Positions 8,573 through 17,957 of a DNA stretch of 64,000 nucleotides are shown here, in pieces. The translations under genes and the position numbers were made by a program. Numbering within the stretch: the stretch's first letter is position 1; every line of letters starts with the position of its first letter. The notes under the pieces were generated by a model. It was not told the DNA's origin and did no database searches. It saw nothing but the letters and a program-made list of their open reading frames with translations. This stretch comes from Streptomyces sp. NRRL B-24484 (GTDB lineage Bacteria > Actinomycetota > Actinomycetes > Streptomycetales > Streptomycetaceae), in assembly GCF_000717715.1 (NCBI RefSeq), contig NZ_JOAI01000006.1, positions 62,001 through 126,000 on the forward strand, written 5' to 3'.

Positions 8573-9667
8573 ATGAACGCAATGATGCGTCGCGCTGTCA
8601 TCGGCACCGCTGCTGTCTCGATGGCCCTCTCCATGGCCGCCTGTGGCAAGGCCGGCAGCGACAAGAAGGACGACGCCAAGAGCGGCGACAGCAAGTCGAT
8701 CGGCCTGCTGCTTCCGGAGAACGCTTCCTCCGTCCGCTACGAGTCCTTCGACAAGCCGTTCATCGAGGCCAAGGTCAAGGAGCTGTGCGGCGACTGCACC
8801 GTTAAGTACAGCAACGCCGAGGGCTCGGCCGCGAAGCAGAAGCAGCAGTTCGACACCCTGATCGCCCAGGGCGTCAAGGTCATCATCCTGGACGCGTTCG
8901 ACGCGGCCTCCACCCAGTCCTGGGTGAAGGAGGCGGCCGACAAGGGCGTCAAGGTCATCGCGTACGACCGCCTGGCCACCGGCCCGGTCTCGGCCTACGT
9001 CTCCTTCGACAACGAGAAGGTCGGCGAGCTGCAGGGCCAGGCCCTGCTGGACGCCCTCGGCGCCAAGGCCGCCGACGCCAACATCGTCATGATCAACGGT
9101 GACGACGCGGACCCGAACGCCGGCAAGTTCAAGTCCGGTGCGCACAAGGTCCTCGACGGCAAGGTCAAGAAGGTCGTCTACGAGCAGTCCGGTGAGTGGA
9201 AGCCCACCGTGGCCGGCCAGAAGATCGGCGCCGCGATCACCCAGCTCGGCAAGGACGGCTTCCAGGCCGTCTACTCGGCCAACGACGGCATGGCCGCCGC
9301 GATCATCACCCAGCTGAAGTCCGCGAACATCAACGTTCCGGTCGGCGGCCAGGACGCGGGCCTCGACGCCATCCAGCGCCTCGTCAGCGGCGAGCAGTCG
9401 TACACCATCTACAAGGCGTACAAGCCGCTGGCCGACTCGGCCGCCGAGCTCGCCGTCGCGCTGCTGCAGGGCAAGGACGTCAAGGCCGTCGCCTCCGCCA
9501 GCATCGACAGCGACACCGACAAGGGCATCCCGGCCAAGCTGCTCGACCCGAAGGTCGTCACCAAGGCCAACATCAAGGACACCGTGATCGCCGACAAGCT
9601 GTACAACGTCGCCGACATCTGCACCGGCGCCTACGCCGAGGGCTGCAAGGCCGCGGGCCTGCAGTAA
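8573..9667 (+). CDS. xylF: Sugar ABC transporter substrate-binding lipoprotein (xylose type)
   Basis: A 364-residue periplasmic-binding-protein-like lipoprotein. It has a short signal peptide with the lipobox MAAC, so Cys24 should be lipidated. The mature part is a type 1 sugar-binding fold (SIGLLLPENASSVRYE, NDGMAAAIITQLK, GGQDAGLDAIQRL) of the XylF/RbsB kind, holding the sugar outside the membrane for XylGH. ATG 8573 follows GGGAGG. Codon use has more AAG lysine and less arginine than its neighbours, as expected for a secreted, highly expressed binding protein. Specificity for xylose is inferred from gene order. Confidence 0.87.
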   Translation: MNAMMRRAVIGTAAVSMALSMAACGKAGSDKKDDAKSGDSKSIGLLLPENASSVRYESFDKPFIEAKVKELCGDCTVKYSNAEGSAAKQKQQFDTLIAQGVKVIILDAFDAASTQSWVKEAADKGVKVIAYDRLATGPVSAYVSFDNEKVGELQGQALLDALGAKAADANIVMINGDDADPNAGKFKSGAHKVLDGKVKKVVYEQSGEWKPTVAGQKIGAAITQLGKDGFQAVYSANDGMAAAIITQLKSANINVPVGGQDAGLDAIQRLVSGEQSYTIYKAYKPLADSAAELAVALLQGKDVKAVASASIDSDTDKGIPAKLLDPKVVTKANIKDTVIADKLYNVADICTGAYAEGCKAAGLQ

Positions 9668-9676
9668 GTCCACCCG

Positions 9677-9706
9677 GGTGGGCGCTCCCCGGCGGGAGCG
9701 CCCACC
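9677..9706 (+). terminator. Hairpin between xylF and xylG (attenuator or mRNA-stability element)
   Basis: A perfect 13-bp stem with a 4-base loop starts 9 bases after the xylF stop. In binding-protein operons such a hairpin commonly makes the binding-protein mRNA more abundant than that of the transporter genes. Confidence 0.75.
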
Positions 9707-9865
9707 TCGCGGCGGGGCCGGCCCCGCCCCCGTGGCGGGGCCCCACCGGGCCCCGGCCGGTCCCCACCCCTTTTCTCGCACTAACCTTCGCGCCCGGGTC
9801 GGCGCGCGGCAGGCCGTGTCATGCCCATATCCGGGGGCTGGCACGGAACGAAGGAGATGGTTCAC

Positions 9866-10645
9866 GTGACAGGCGCACCCGTACTGGCGTTGCGCGGTGT
9901 CTCCAAGCGCTTCGGTGCCGTTCAGGCGCTCACCGATGTGCACCTGGAGGTCCACGCCGGCGAGGTCGTCGCCCTGGTGGGCGACAACGGTGCAGGCAAG
10001 TCGACGCTGGTGAAGACGATCGCCGGCGTGCACCCCATCGACGAGGGCGCGATCGAGTGGGAGGGCAGCAAGGTCGCGATCAACCGACCGCACGACGCCC
10101 AGGCCCTCGGCGTCGCCACCGTCTACCAGGACCTCGCGCTCTGCGACAACCTGGACGTCGTCGGCAACCTCTTCCTCGGCCGCGAGCTGCGCCGCTTCGG
10201 CGCGCTCGACGAGGTCGCCATGGAGAAGCGCGCCAAGGAGCTGCTCGACACCCTGTCGATCCGCATCCCCAGCGTCCGCATCCCGATCGCGGCCCTCTCC
10301 GGCGGTCAGCGCCAGGTCGTCGCGATCGCCCGCGCCCTGGTCGGCGACCCCAAGATCGTCATCCTGGACGAGCCCACCGCCGCCCTCGGCGTCGAGCAGA
10401 CCGCCCAGGTCCTCGACCTGGTCGAGCGCCTGCGCGACCGCGGCCTCGGCGTGATCCTGATCAGCCACAACATGGCCGACGTCAAGGCCGTCGCGGACAC
10501 CGTCGCGGTGCTCCGCCTGGGCCGCAACAACGGCGTCTTCGAGGTGGCCAGCACCTCGCACGAGGAGATCATCTCCGCCATCACCGGCGCCACCGAGAAC
10601 GCCGTCACCCGGCGCCAGGCACGTATCGCGGAGGAAGCGAAGTGA
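9866..10645 (+). CDS. xylG: Sugar ABC transporter ATP-binding protein
   Basis: A 259-residue ABC ATPase with Walker A GDNGAGKST, signature LSGGQRQ, Walker B VILDEP and the switch His in LISHNMADV. It powers import through XylH. It is a single ATPase domain, about half the length of the duplicated E. coli XylG/RbsA, so it must work as a homodimer. The start is taken as GTG 9866, nine bases after AAGGAG; an ATG at 9857 directly abuts that site and is too close. It overlaps xylH by 4 bases (GTGA). Confidence 0.88.
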   Translation: MTGAPVLALRGVSKRFGAVQALTDVHLEVHAGEVVALVGDNGAGKSTLVKTIAGVHPIDEGAIEWEGSKVAINRPHDAQALGVATVYQDLALCDNLDVVGNLFLGRELRRFGALDEVAMEKRAKELLDTLSIRIPSVRIPIAALSGGQRQVVAIARALVGDPKIVILDEPTAALGVEQTAQVLDLVERLRDRGLGVILISHNMADVKAVADTVAVLRLGRNNGVFEVASTSHEEIISAITGATENAVTRRQARIAEEAK

Positions 10646-11931
10646 CCACCGACCAGACCACCAACGCCGCGGAGAAGGCTCCCGAGCCCGCCGCCGCCCC
10701 GGCCGCCCCCGCGGTCGACCCGCGCCTGCTCGTCCGCGAGGCCGGCTTCGCCGGCTACGTCGCCGAGTTCAAGCGCAAGATGAAGAGCGGCGACCTGGGC
10801 TCCGTCCCGGTCGTGCTCGGCCTGATCCTGATCGGCGCCATCTTCCAGGGCATCACCGGCGACTTCCTCAACGCCGACAACCTCACCAACATCACCAAGT
10901 GGGTCGCCGGCCCCGGCCTCATCGCCGTCGGCATCGTCTTCGTGCTGCTGCTCGGTGAGATCGACCTCTCCCTCGGTTCGGTCGCCGGCGTCTCCGCCGC
11001 GATAGCCGCCGTCCTCTCGGTGCGTTCGGGCCTCAACGAGTGGCTCGCCTGCCTGATCGCGATCGTCGCCGCGCTCGCCATCGGCGCCCTGCACGGCTTC
11101 TTCTTCGCCAAGATCGGCGTCCCCGCCTTCGTCGTCACCCTGGCGGGCCTGCTCGCCTGGAGCGGCCTGCAGATGTTCGTCCTCGGCGACAAGGGCACCG
11201 TCAACGTCCTGAACGACGGTGTGCTCGCCAACCTGGACACCTACTTCCTCGGTGACGGCGACGTCGCCTTCACCTGGGGCTTCGCGGTTCTCGGCATCGC
11301 GCTCTTCGGCGCCGGCCAGTTCCTGGACGCCAAGCGCCGCGGCGACGCCGGCCTGCCGGCCCGCCCGATGAGCGAGATCGCCCTGCGCACCGGCGTGATC
11401 GCGGTGATCGCCCTGGTCGCCGCCTACATGCTGAACCAGGACCGCGGCCTGCCGCTGCCCCTGGTGATCTTCCTGTCGGTCGTCGTCATCACCGACTTCG
11501 TGCTCCGCCGCACCTCCTACGGCCGCCAGATCTTCGCGGTCGGCGGCAGCGTCGAGGCGGCCCGCCGGGCCGGCATCAACGTCGCCTGGGTCCGGATCTC
11601 GGTCTTCATGATCTCGGCCGGCATGGCGGCCCTCGGCGGCCTGTTCATCGCCTCCCAGCAGGGTTCCGCGGACAAGCTGCTCGGTGGCGGCAACGTCCTG
11701 ATGAACTCGATCGCGGCGGCCGTCATCGGCGGCACCAGCCTCTTCGGCGGCCGCGGCAAGACCTGGTCCGCCCTGCTGGGCATCCTGGTCATCCAGTCGA
11801 TCATCACCGGCCTCGACCTGGTGCACGTCAACCAGGCGATCCAGTACATGATCACCGGCGCGGTGCTGCTCGGCGCCGTCGTGCTCGACTCCGTCTCCCG
11901 CCGCACCCAGAAGTCCAGCGGCCGGGGCTGA
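10642..11931 (+). CDS. xylH: Sugar ABC transporter permease
   Basis: A 429-residue integral membrane protein with an Ala/Pro-rich cytoplasmic N-terminus of ~45 residues and then about ten hydrophobic segments. It is of the BPD_transp_2 family (RbsC/XylH): GEIDLSLGSVAGVSAAIAA and SYGRQIFAVGGSVEAARRAGIN are the characteristic blocks. It forms the channel of the importer with XylF and XylG. The GTG start overlaps the xylG stop, indicating coupled translation, and a terminator follows at 11954. Confidence 0.9.
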   Translation: MTTDQTTNAAEKAPEPAAAPAAPAVDPRLLVREAGFAGYVAEFKRKMKSGDLGSVPVVLGLILIGAIFQGITGDFLNADNLTNITKWVAGPGLIAVGIVFVLLLGEIDLSLGSVAGVSAAIAAVLSVRSGLNEWLACLIAIVAALAIGALHGFFFAKIGVPAFVVTLAGLLAWSGLQMFVLGDKGTVNVLNDGVLANLDTYFLGDGDVAFTWGFAVLGIALFGAGQFLDAKRRGDAGLPARPMSEIALRTGVIAVIALVAAYMLNQDRGLPLPLVIFLSVVVITDFVLRRTSYGRQIFAVGGSVEAARRAGINVAWVRISVFMISAGMAALGGLFIASQQGSADKLLGGGNVLMNSIAAAVIGGTSLFGGRGKTWSALLGILVIQSIITGLDLVHVNQAIQYMITGAVLLGAVVLDSVSRRTQKSSGRG

Positions 11932-11953
11932 CGACACGCCCGGAGCAGTGTGA

Positions 11954-11986
11954 GGCCCGGCACCCGAACCGATCGGGTGCCGGGCC
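11954..11986 (+). terminator. Terminator of the xylFGH operon
   Basis: A perfect 14-bp stem with a 5-base loop, 22 bases after the xylH stop codon. Confidence 0.85.
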
Positions 11987-12114
11987 CCGTCATGTGTAAC
12001 CGGAGCCCCCATGCGCCGCATGGTGTCCGCCAGCCGGACATTAGACTCTTGCAGTCGGGGAAGCCCGGCCAGGCCGGACAGAGAGGTCTGGGAACAGTGA
12101 ACGAGGAGGAACGG

Positions 12115-14022
12115 GTGGCCCTGCTGACCCGCATTAGGGGACCGCGCGATCTCGACCGGCTCACCCCGGCGCAGCTGGCCGACCTGGCCGAGGAGATCCG
12201 GGGCTTCCTGGTCGAGGAGGTCTCGAAGACCGGTGGCCACCTCGGCCCGAACCTGGGCGTGGTGGAGCTCACCATCGCGATGCACCGGGTCTTCGACTCG
12301 CCGCGCGACCGGATCCTCTTCGACACCGGCCACCAGAGCTACGTCCACAAGCTGCTCACCGGCCGCCAGGACTTCTCCCGGCTGAAGATGAAGGGCGGCC
12401 TGTCGGGCTATCCGTCGCGCGCCGAGTCCGAGCACGACGTGATCGAGAACTCGCACGCCTCGACCGTCCTCGGCTACGCCGACGGCCTCGCCAAGGCCAA
12501 CAAGATCCAGGGCCACAAGGACCGCCCGGTCGTCGCCGTCATCGGCGACGGCGCGCTCACCGGCGGTATGGCCTGGGAGGCGCTCAACAACATCGCGGAC
12601 GCGAGGGACCTGCCGGTCGTCATCGTCGTCAACGACAACGAGCGCTCGTACTCCCCGACCATCGGCGGCCTGGCCAACCACCTCGCCACCCTGCGCACCA
12701 CCCAGGGCTACGAGCGGTTCCTGTCCTGGGGCAAGGACGCGCTGCAGCGCACCCCCGTCGTCGGCCAGGCGATGTTCGACACCCTGCACGGCGCCAAGAA
12801 GGGCCTGAAGGACTTCATCGCCCCGCAGGGCATGTTCGAGGACCTCGGCCTCAAGTACATCGGCCCGATCGACGGCCACGACCTGGTGGCGCTGGAGTCC
12901 GCGTTCACCAAGGCCCGCGGCTTCGGCGGCCCGGTGATCGTGCACTGCATCACCGAGAAGGGCCGCGGCTACCACGCCGCCGAGAACAACGACGAGGACC
13001 GCTTCCACGCGGTCGGCGTCATCCACCCCGACACCGGCCTGCCGGTGAAGTCCTCCGGCAAGGACTGGACCTCCGTCTTCGGCGAGGAGATGGTCGCCCT
13101 CGGCCGCGAGCGCAAGGACATCGTGGCGATCACCGCCGCGATGCTGCACCCGGTCGGCCTGGCGCCCTTCGCCAAGGCCTACCCGGACCGCATCTTCGAC
13201 GTGGGCATCGCCGAGCAGCACGCCGCCGTCTCGGCCGCCGGCCTGGCCACCAACGGCCTGCACCCGGTCGTCGCCGTCTACGCGACCTTCCTGAACCGCG
13301 CCTACGACCAGGTGCTGATGGACGTCGCGCTGCACAAGCTGGGCGTCACCTTCGTCCTCGACCGGGCCGGCGTCACCGGCACCGACGGCGCCTCGCACAA
13401 CGGCATGTGGGACATGTCGATCCTGCAGACCGTCCCGGGCCTGCGGCTCGCCGCCCCGCGCGACGCCGACCAGGTCCGCGCCCAGCTGCGCGAGGCCGTC
13501 GAGGTGCCCAACGCGCCCACCGTCGTCCGCTACTCCAAGGGCAGCGTCGGCCCCGCCGTCCCCGCGGTCGGCAAGGTCGGCGGCATGGACGTGCTCCGCG
13601 AGAGCGGCGAGGGCGGCGGCGACAGGCGCGCCGACGTGCTCATCGTCTCCGTCGGCGCGATGGCCCCGCTCTGCCTGGAGGCCGCCGAGCTGCTCGACGC
13701 CCAGGGCATCACCTCCACCGTCGTCGACCCGCGCTGGGTCAAGCCGGTCGACAAGGCGCTGCCCGGCCTCGCCGCCGAGCACCGGGTCGTCGTCACCGTC
13801 GAGGACAACGGCCGCGTCGGCGGTGTCGGCAGCGCGATCGCCCAGGCCCTGCGCGACGCCGACGTCGACCTGCCGCTGCGCGACTTCGGCATCCCGCAGG
13901 AGTTCCTCGACCACGCCAAGCGCGAGGAGATCCTCGCCGAGATCGGCCTCACCGCCCCGGACGTCGCCCGTCAGGTGACCGCCCTCGTGGCGCGCCTCGA
14001 CGCGCAGCCCGTCCAGGCCTGA
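12115..14022 (+). CDS. dxs: 1-deoxy-D-xylulose-5-phosphate synthase
   Basis: A 635-residue thiamine-diphosphate enzyme condensing pyruvate and glyceraldehyde 3-phosphate, the first step of the MEP isoprenoid pathway. Visible blocks are [15 protein letters not shown], the ThDP/Mg motif [16 protein letters not shown], the catalytic-Glu region [15 protein letters not shown] and the C-terminal transketolase domain ([11 protein letters not shown]). The GTG at 12115 follows AGGAGG with a 5-base spacer and gives the family N-terminus [14 protein letters not shown]; another in-frame GTG lies 18 bases upstream. It is its own unit, flanked by terminators. Confidence 0.95.
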   Translation: MALLTRIRGPRDLDRLTPAQLADLAEEIRGFLVEEVSKTGGHLGPNLGVVELTIAMHRVFDSPRDRILFDTGHQSYVHKLLTGRQDFSRLKMKGGLSGYPSRAESEHDVIENSHASTVLGYADGLAKANKIQGHKDRPVVAVIGDGALTGGMAWEALNNIADARDLPVVIVVNDNERSYSPTIGGLANHLATLRTTQGYERFLSWGKDALQRTPVVGQAMFDTLHGAKKGLKDFIAPQGMFEDLGLKYIGPIDGHDLVALESAFTKARGFGGPVIVHCITEKGRGYHAAENNDEDRFHAVGVIHPDTGLPVKSSGKDWTSVFGEEMVALGRERKDIVAITAAMLHPVGLAPFAKAYPDRIFDVGIAEQHAAVSAAGLATNGLHPVVAVYATFLNRAYDQVLMDVALHKLGVTFVLDRAGVTGTDGASHNGMWDMSILQTVPGLRLAAPRDADQVRAQLREAVEVPNAPTVVRYSKGSVGPAVPAVGKVGGMDVLRESGEGGGDRRADVLIVSVGAMAPLCLEAAELLDAQGITSTVVDPRWVKPVDKALPGLAAEHRVVVTVEDNGRVGGVGSAIAQALRDADVDLPLRDFGIPQEFLDHAKREEILAEIGLTAPDVARQVTALVARLDAQPVQA

Positions 14023-14031
14023 CGCCCGATC

Positions 14032-14078
14032 GTGCCGGAGCCCCGGGAGCGGTTGCCCCGCACCCGGGGCTCCGGCAC
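14032..14078 (+). terminator. Terminator after dxs
   Basis: A perfect 16-bp stem (14032-14047 with 14063-14078) and 15-base loop, 10 bases after the stop. Confidence 0.88.
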
Positions 14079-14141
14079 GTCACGAACCGGGCAGATCGGG
14101 CGCGATCCCGATCCGGCGCGCCCGCCGACGGGGGCGCCGGG

Positions 14142-14155
14142 TAGGTTGTCACCCG
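14142..14155 (+). promoter_or_regulatory. Leaderless promoter -10 (TAGGTT)
   Basis: TAGGTT at 14142-14147 ends seven bases before the GTG start at 14155, so transcription would begin at or next to the start codon. There is no good ribosome site, which fits a leaderless mRNA. Confidence 0.55.
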
Positions 14156-15669
14156 TGCCCACACCGACCCCCAGCAGCCCCACCGCGACCGCCCGCCTCC
14201 GCGAGCAGGTCCGCACGGGCTACTGGACGAGGCTGGTGCCGGTGCTGGCCCTGCTCGCCGCGGCCACCCACGTGCCGTCGTTCCTGCGGCCGGTGTGGAG
14301 CCCGGACGAGGGCTACCTCGCCACCCAGGCCCGCATGCTGGCCGACGGCGGCGTGCTCTACGACACCGTCGTCGACCGCAAGCCCCCGCTGCTGCCCTGG
14401 CTGTACCAGGCCTGCTTCGCGCTCTTCGGCTCCGGCTCGCTCTGGCCGCTGCGCAGCCTGGCGATCGTCGCCCACCTGCTCACCGCCGTGCTGCTGGCCT
14501 CCATCGCCCGCGGCCGCTGGGGCAACCGGGCCGGCGGCGCCGCCGGCGTGCTCTACCTGCTGCTGTCCATCGGCTTGTCGCCGGAGGACACCCAGGCGGC
14601 GACCTTCGAGGTCTTCATGCTGCCTGCGATGGTCGCCGCCTTCCGGTACGCCGAGCGGCGCCGCTGGCTGGCCGCGGGCATCGCGGTGGCGCTCTGCTCG
14701 CTGACCAAGCAGACCGGCGGTGCCGTGCTGCTGCCGGTGCTGTGGATGATGCTGCAGGACGCCCGCCGGCGCGGGGTGCGCTGGCCCCCGGTGCTGGCCG
14801 CGATCGGCTTCGGCTTCGCGCTGCCGATAGCGCTCGTCGCGCTGATCCTCACCAAGCCCAAGGGCTTCCTGTTCTGGGTGGTCACCGGCAGCGGCGACTA
14901 CGCCTCGCTCGGCGGCGCCTGGCTGCAGATGACCGGCCGGGCGCTCGGCAACTCGGCGATCCTGCTCGCCGCCGGCCTCGGCTTCGTGGTGCCGATCGGG
15001 TACCGGCTGTGGCTGCGGCGCGGCCGCCGCAGCGTCCCCGGGGCGGGGGAGGAGCACGGCTCCACCACCGACCTGTGGGTGTGGTTGCTCTCCTCGGCGG
15101 TCGCGGTCAGCGTGGGCTTCCACTTCTTCGGCCACTACTACCTGCAGCTGATGCCGCCGCTGGTGCTGCTCGGCGTCGGCGCGGTCTCCACCTCGGCGGT
15201 GCGCTGGCGGCCGGTGCTCACGTACTCGGCGGTGGCCTGCACCTTCTTCTGGGGCCTCGCGGTGTTCTGGCCGGGCCAGAAGCTCACCCAGACCACCGAG
15301 GTCGCCACCGCGGTCGCCAAGCAGACCACGCCGAAGGACACCGTGCTGGTCTGGGGCATGCACCCGGAGCTGTACTGGCTGGCCGACCGTCGCCCCGCCA
15401 GCCGGTACCTGACCGCGGGCTTCCTCACCAACTACAGCGGCGGCAAGGACGGCCAGAAGGTCGGCGAGCAGTACAGCGTCAGCGAGGCCTGGCAGACCTT
15501 CGACGAGGAGCTCGCCGCCAAGGGCCTGCCCGAGATCGTCGTCGACGACTCCGGCACCGCCCCCTACCAGCCGCTGCTGATCCCCCGCATCGAGAGCCTG
15601 CTCGACACCCACTACGAGGTCGTCGGCGTCACCGGCGACACCGTCATCTACCGCCTCAAGAAGAAGTAG
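14155..15669 (+). CDS. GT39-like polytopic membrane glycosyltransferase family protein
   Basis: A 504-residue protein with about ten hydrophobic segments and a soluble C-terminal region. Near the N-terminus SPDEGYLATQARMLADGG matches the conserved acidic motif in the first external loop of ArnT/PMT-like (GT-C fold) enzymes, and DRKPPLLPWLYQA is also typical. Such proteins transfer sugars from polyprenyl-phosphate carriers on the outer face of the membrane. Acceptor and donor are unknown. The gene is monocistronic, with a terminator shared with the convergent fadB-like gene. The start choice rests on the -10 box just upstream and the lack of homology before it. Confidence 0.78.
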   Translation: MPTPTPSSPTATARLREQVRTGYWTRLVPVLALLAAATHVPSFLRPVWSPDEGYLATQARMLADGGVLYDTVVDRKPPLLPWLYQACFALFGSGSLWPLRSLAIVAHLLTAVLLASIARGRWGNRAGGAAGVLYLLLSIGLSPEDTQAATFEVFMLPAMVAAFRYAERRRWLAAGIAVALCSLTKQTGGAVLLPVLWMMLQDARRRGVRWPPVLAAIGFGFALPIALVALILTKPKGFLFWVVTGSGDYASLGGAWLQMTGRALGNSAILLAAGLGFVVPIGYRLWLRRGRRSVPGAGEEHGSTTDLWVWLLSSAVAVSVGFHFFGHYYLQLMPPLVLLGVGAVSTSAVRWRPVLTYSAVACTFFWGLAVFWPGQKLTQTTEVATAVAKQTTPKDTVLVWGMHPELYWLADRRPASRYLTAGFLTNYSGGKDGQKVGEQYSVSEAWQTFDEELAAKGLPEIVVDDSGTAPYQPLLIPRIESLLDTHYEVVGVTGDTVIYRLKKK

Positions 15670-15780
15670 CCCCGCCGGAGACGGCCCGGGGCGCCCAGGG
15701 GCCGCCTCGGGGCGGCCCGGTACGCCCTCAGGGCGCCTCCAGGGCCTTCCAGGGCCTCCAGGGCTTTCCAGGACGTGCGA

Positions 15781-15808
15781 AAGGCCCCCGCCGGGGGGCG
15801 GGGGCCTT
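15781..15808. terminator. Bidirectional terminator
   Basis: A perfect 12-bp stem with a GGGG loop lies between convergent genes. It begins with AA and ends with TT, so it suits both directions. Confidence 0.85.
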
Positions 15809-15824
15809 CGTGTCGCTACGGGGC

Positions 15825-17957
15825 TCAGGCCGGGACGGAGGCCAGGCCCTGGGCGAGGAAGCGCTTGCCGTTCACGCGCTCCGAGACGCCCTCGCGGTCC
15901 AGGTACGGCGTGATGCCGCCCAGGTGGAAGGGCCAGCCGGCGCCGGTGATCATGCACAGGTCGATGTCCTGCGCCTCGCCGACGACGCCCTCGTCCAGCA
16001 TCAGGCCGATCTCCTGCGCCACCGCCTCCAGGGCGCGGGCGAGGACCTGCTCCTCGGTCAGCACGGTGTCGCCGAAGGTCAGCAGCTCCAGGACCTCGGG
16101 GTCGAGGACCTGCTGGCCGTCCTGCCAGACGTAGAAGCCGCGCTTGCCGGCCTTGACGAGCTTGCCGAGGTTCTCGGAGACGGTGAACCGCTCCGGGAAG
16201 GCCCGGTGCAGGGTCTCCGACACGTGCAGGGCGATGGCCGGGCCGACCAGCTCCAGCAGCACGATCGGGGACATCGGCAGGCCGAGCGGCAGCACGGCCT
16301 TCTCGATGGTCTCGATCGGGGTGCCCTCGTCGATGGCGCCCTGGATCGCGTCCATGAAGCGGAGCAGGATCCGGTTCACCACGAACGCCGGGGCGTCCTT
16401 GGTGAGGACGGCCGTCTTCTTCAGCTTCCGGGCGACACCGAAGGCGGTGGCCAGCGAGGCGTCGTCGGTCTTCTCCGCGCGGACGATCTCCAGCAGCGGG
16501 AGGATCGCGACCGGGTTGAAGAAGTGGAAGCCGACGACCCGCTCCGGGTGCTCCAGCTTCGAGGCCATCTCGGTGACCGACAGCGAGGAGGTGTTGGTCG
16601 CCAGGATGGTGGTCGGAGAGACCACGGCCTCCAGCTCGGCGAAGACGTTCTGCTTGACGCCCATCTCCTCGAACACGGCCTCGATCACGAAGTCCGCGTC
16701 GCCGAAGGCGACCGCCTTGTCGAGGTGGCCGGAGACGAGGCCCTTGAGCTTGTTGGCCTTGTCGCCGTTGATCCGGCCCTTGGCGAGGAGCTTGTCGACC
16801 TCGGCGTGGACGTAGCCCACGCCCTTGTCGATGCGCTCCTGGTCGATGTCGGTCAGCACGACCGGCACCTCCAGGCGGCGGGCGAACAGCAGCGCCAGCT
16901 GCGAGGCCATCAGGCCCGCGCCGACGACGCCGACCTTGCTGACCGGGCGGGCCAGCGACTTGTCCGGCGCACCGAAGGGGCGCTTGGCACGGCGCTGCAC
17001 CAGGTTGAAGGCGTAGATGCCGCTGCGCAGCTCGCCGCCCATGATCAGGTCGGCCAGCGCCACGTCCTCGGCGTCGAAGCCGGCCTGCAGGTCCTCGTCC
17101 TTGACCTGCTGGATGATGTCGAGCGCCTTGTAGGCGGCCGGCGCGGCGCCGTGCACCTTGGCATCGGCGACCAGGCGGCCCCAGGCGACGGCGTCGTCCC
17201 AGGCCTTGCCGCGGTCGATCTCCTCGCGCTCGACGGCGGTCTCGCCGGTGAGCACGGAGGCCGTCCAGTGCAGCGACTGCTCCAGGAAGTCGGCCGGCTC
17301 GAAGATCGCGTCCGCGATGCCGAGCTCGAACACCTCGTTGCCCTTGAGCTGCTTGTTCTGGCTCATCGAGTTCTCGACGATGACCTTGACAGCCTTCGCC
17401 GGGCCGATCAGGTTCGGCAGGATGGTGCAGCCGCCCCAGCCCGGGACGAGGCCCAGGAAGACCTCCGGCAGCGAGAACGCCGGGATGCCGGAGCTCACGG
17501 TGCGGTAGGTGCAGTGCAGGCCGACCTCGACGCCGCCGCCCATCGCCGCGCCGTTGTAGTAGGCGAAGGAGGGGACGGGCAGCGCGGCGATCCGCTTGAA
17601 GACGTCGTGGCCGCCCTTGCCGATGGCCAGCGCGTCGCCGTGCTCCTTGAGCACCTCGACGCCCTTGAGGTCGGCGCCGACCGCGAAGATGAACGGCTTG
17701 CCGGTGATGGCGACCGCGGCGATCTTGCCCTCGGCGGCCTCGGCCTCGACCTGGTCCAGCGCCTCGGAGAGCTTCGCGAGCGAGCCCGGGCCGAAGGTGG
17801 TCGGCTTGGTGTGGTCGAAGCCGTTGTCCAGGGTGATCAGCGCCAGCTTGCCGGCCTGCTTCGGCAGGTCCAGGTGGCGCACGTGCGCGGTGGTGACGAC
17901 CTCGCCGGGGAACAGCTCGGCGGCGCGCTTCAGCAGCTCGGTGGTGCTCACGGTCAC
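15825..17957 (-). CDS. FadB/FadJ-type enoyl-CoA hydratase / 3-hydroxyacyl-CoA dehydrogenase
   Basis: A 710-residue bifunctional beta-oxidation enzyme. The N-terminal ~190 residues form a crotonase domain (GADLKGVE oxyanion-hole region, GGGVEVGLHC, LPEVFLGLVPGWGG with its catalytic Glu). The dehydrogenase part follows with the NAD motif GVVGAGLMASQ, FHFFNPV with the catalytic His, and the C-terminal substrate domain (GFYVWQDG). It hydrates enoyl-CoA and oxidises the hydroxyacyl-CoA. It overlaps the thiolase stop by 4 bases (GTGA) and is the second gene of that operon; a second GTG two codons later is possible. Confidence 0.93.
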   Translation of the reverse strand: MTVSTTELLKRAAELFPGEVVTTAHVRHLDLPKQAGKLALITLDNGFDHTKPTTFGPGSLAKLSEALDQVEAEAAEGKIAAVAITGKPFIFAVGADLKGVEVLKEHGDALAIGKGGHDVFKRIAALPVPSFAYYNGAAMGGGVEVGLHCTYRTVSSGIPAFSLPEVFLGLVPGWGGCTILPNLIGPAKAVKVIVENSMSQNKQLKGNEVFELGIADAIFEPADFLEQSLHWTASVLTGETAVEREEIDRGKAWDDAVAWGRLVADAKVHGAAPAAYKALDIIQQVKDEDLQAGFDAEDVALADLIMGGELRSGIYAFNLVQRRAKRPFGAPDKSLARPVSKVGVVGAGLMASQLALLFARRLEVPVVLTDIDQERIDKGVGYVHAEVDKLLAKGRINGDKANKLKGLVSGHLDKAVAFGDADFVIEAVFEEMGVKQNVFAELEAVVSPTTILATNTSSLSVTEMASKLEHPERVVGFHFFNPVAILPLLEIVRAEKTDDASLATAFGVARKLKKTAVLTKDAPAFVVNRILLRFMDAIQGAIDEGTPIETIEKAVLPLGLPMSPIVLLELVGPAIALHVSETLHRAFPERFTVSENLGKLVKAGKRGFYVWQDGQQVLDPEVLELLTFGDTVLTEEQVLARALEAVAQEIGLMLDEGVVGEAQDIDLCMITGAGWPFHLGGITPYLDREGVSERVNGKRFLAQGLASVPA

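Noticed and set aside
10306..13914. A 1202-codon open frame on the minus strand opposite the xylGH and dxs genes, and similar long antisense frames at 14295-18038 (+) and 45492-48353 (-)
   Set aside because: Their predicted proteins are Gly/Arg/Val/Asp-rich without domains, and they lie opposite clear enzyme genes. Very high GC removes stop codons from non-coding frames.
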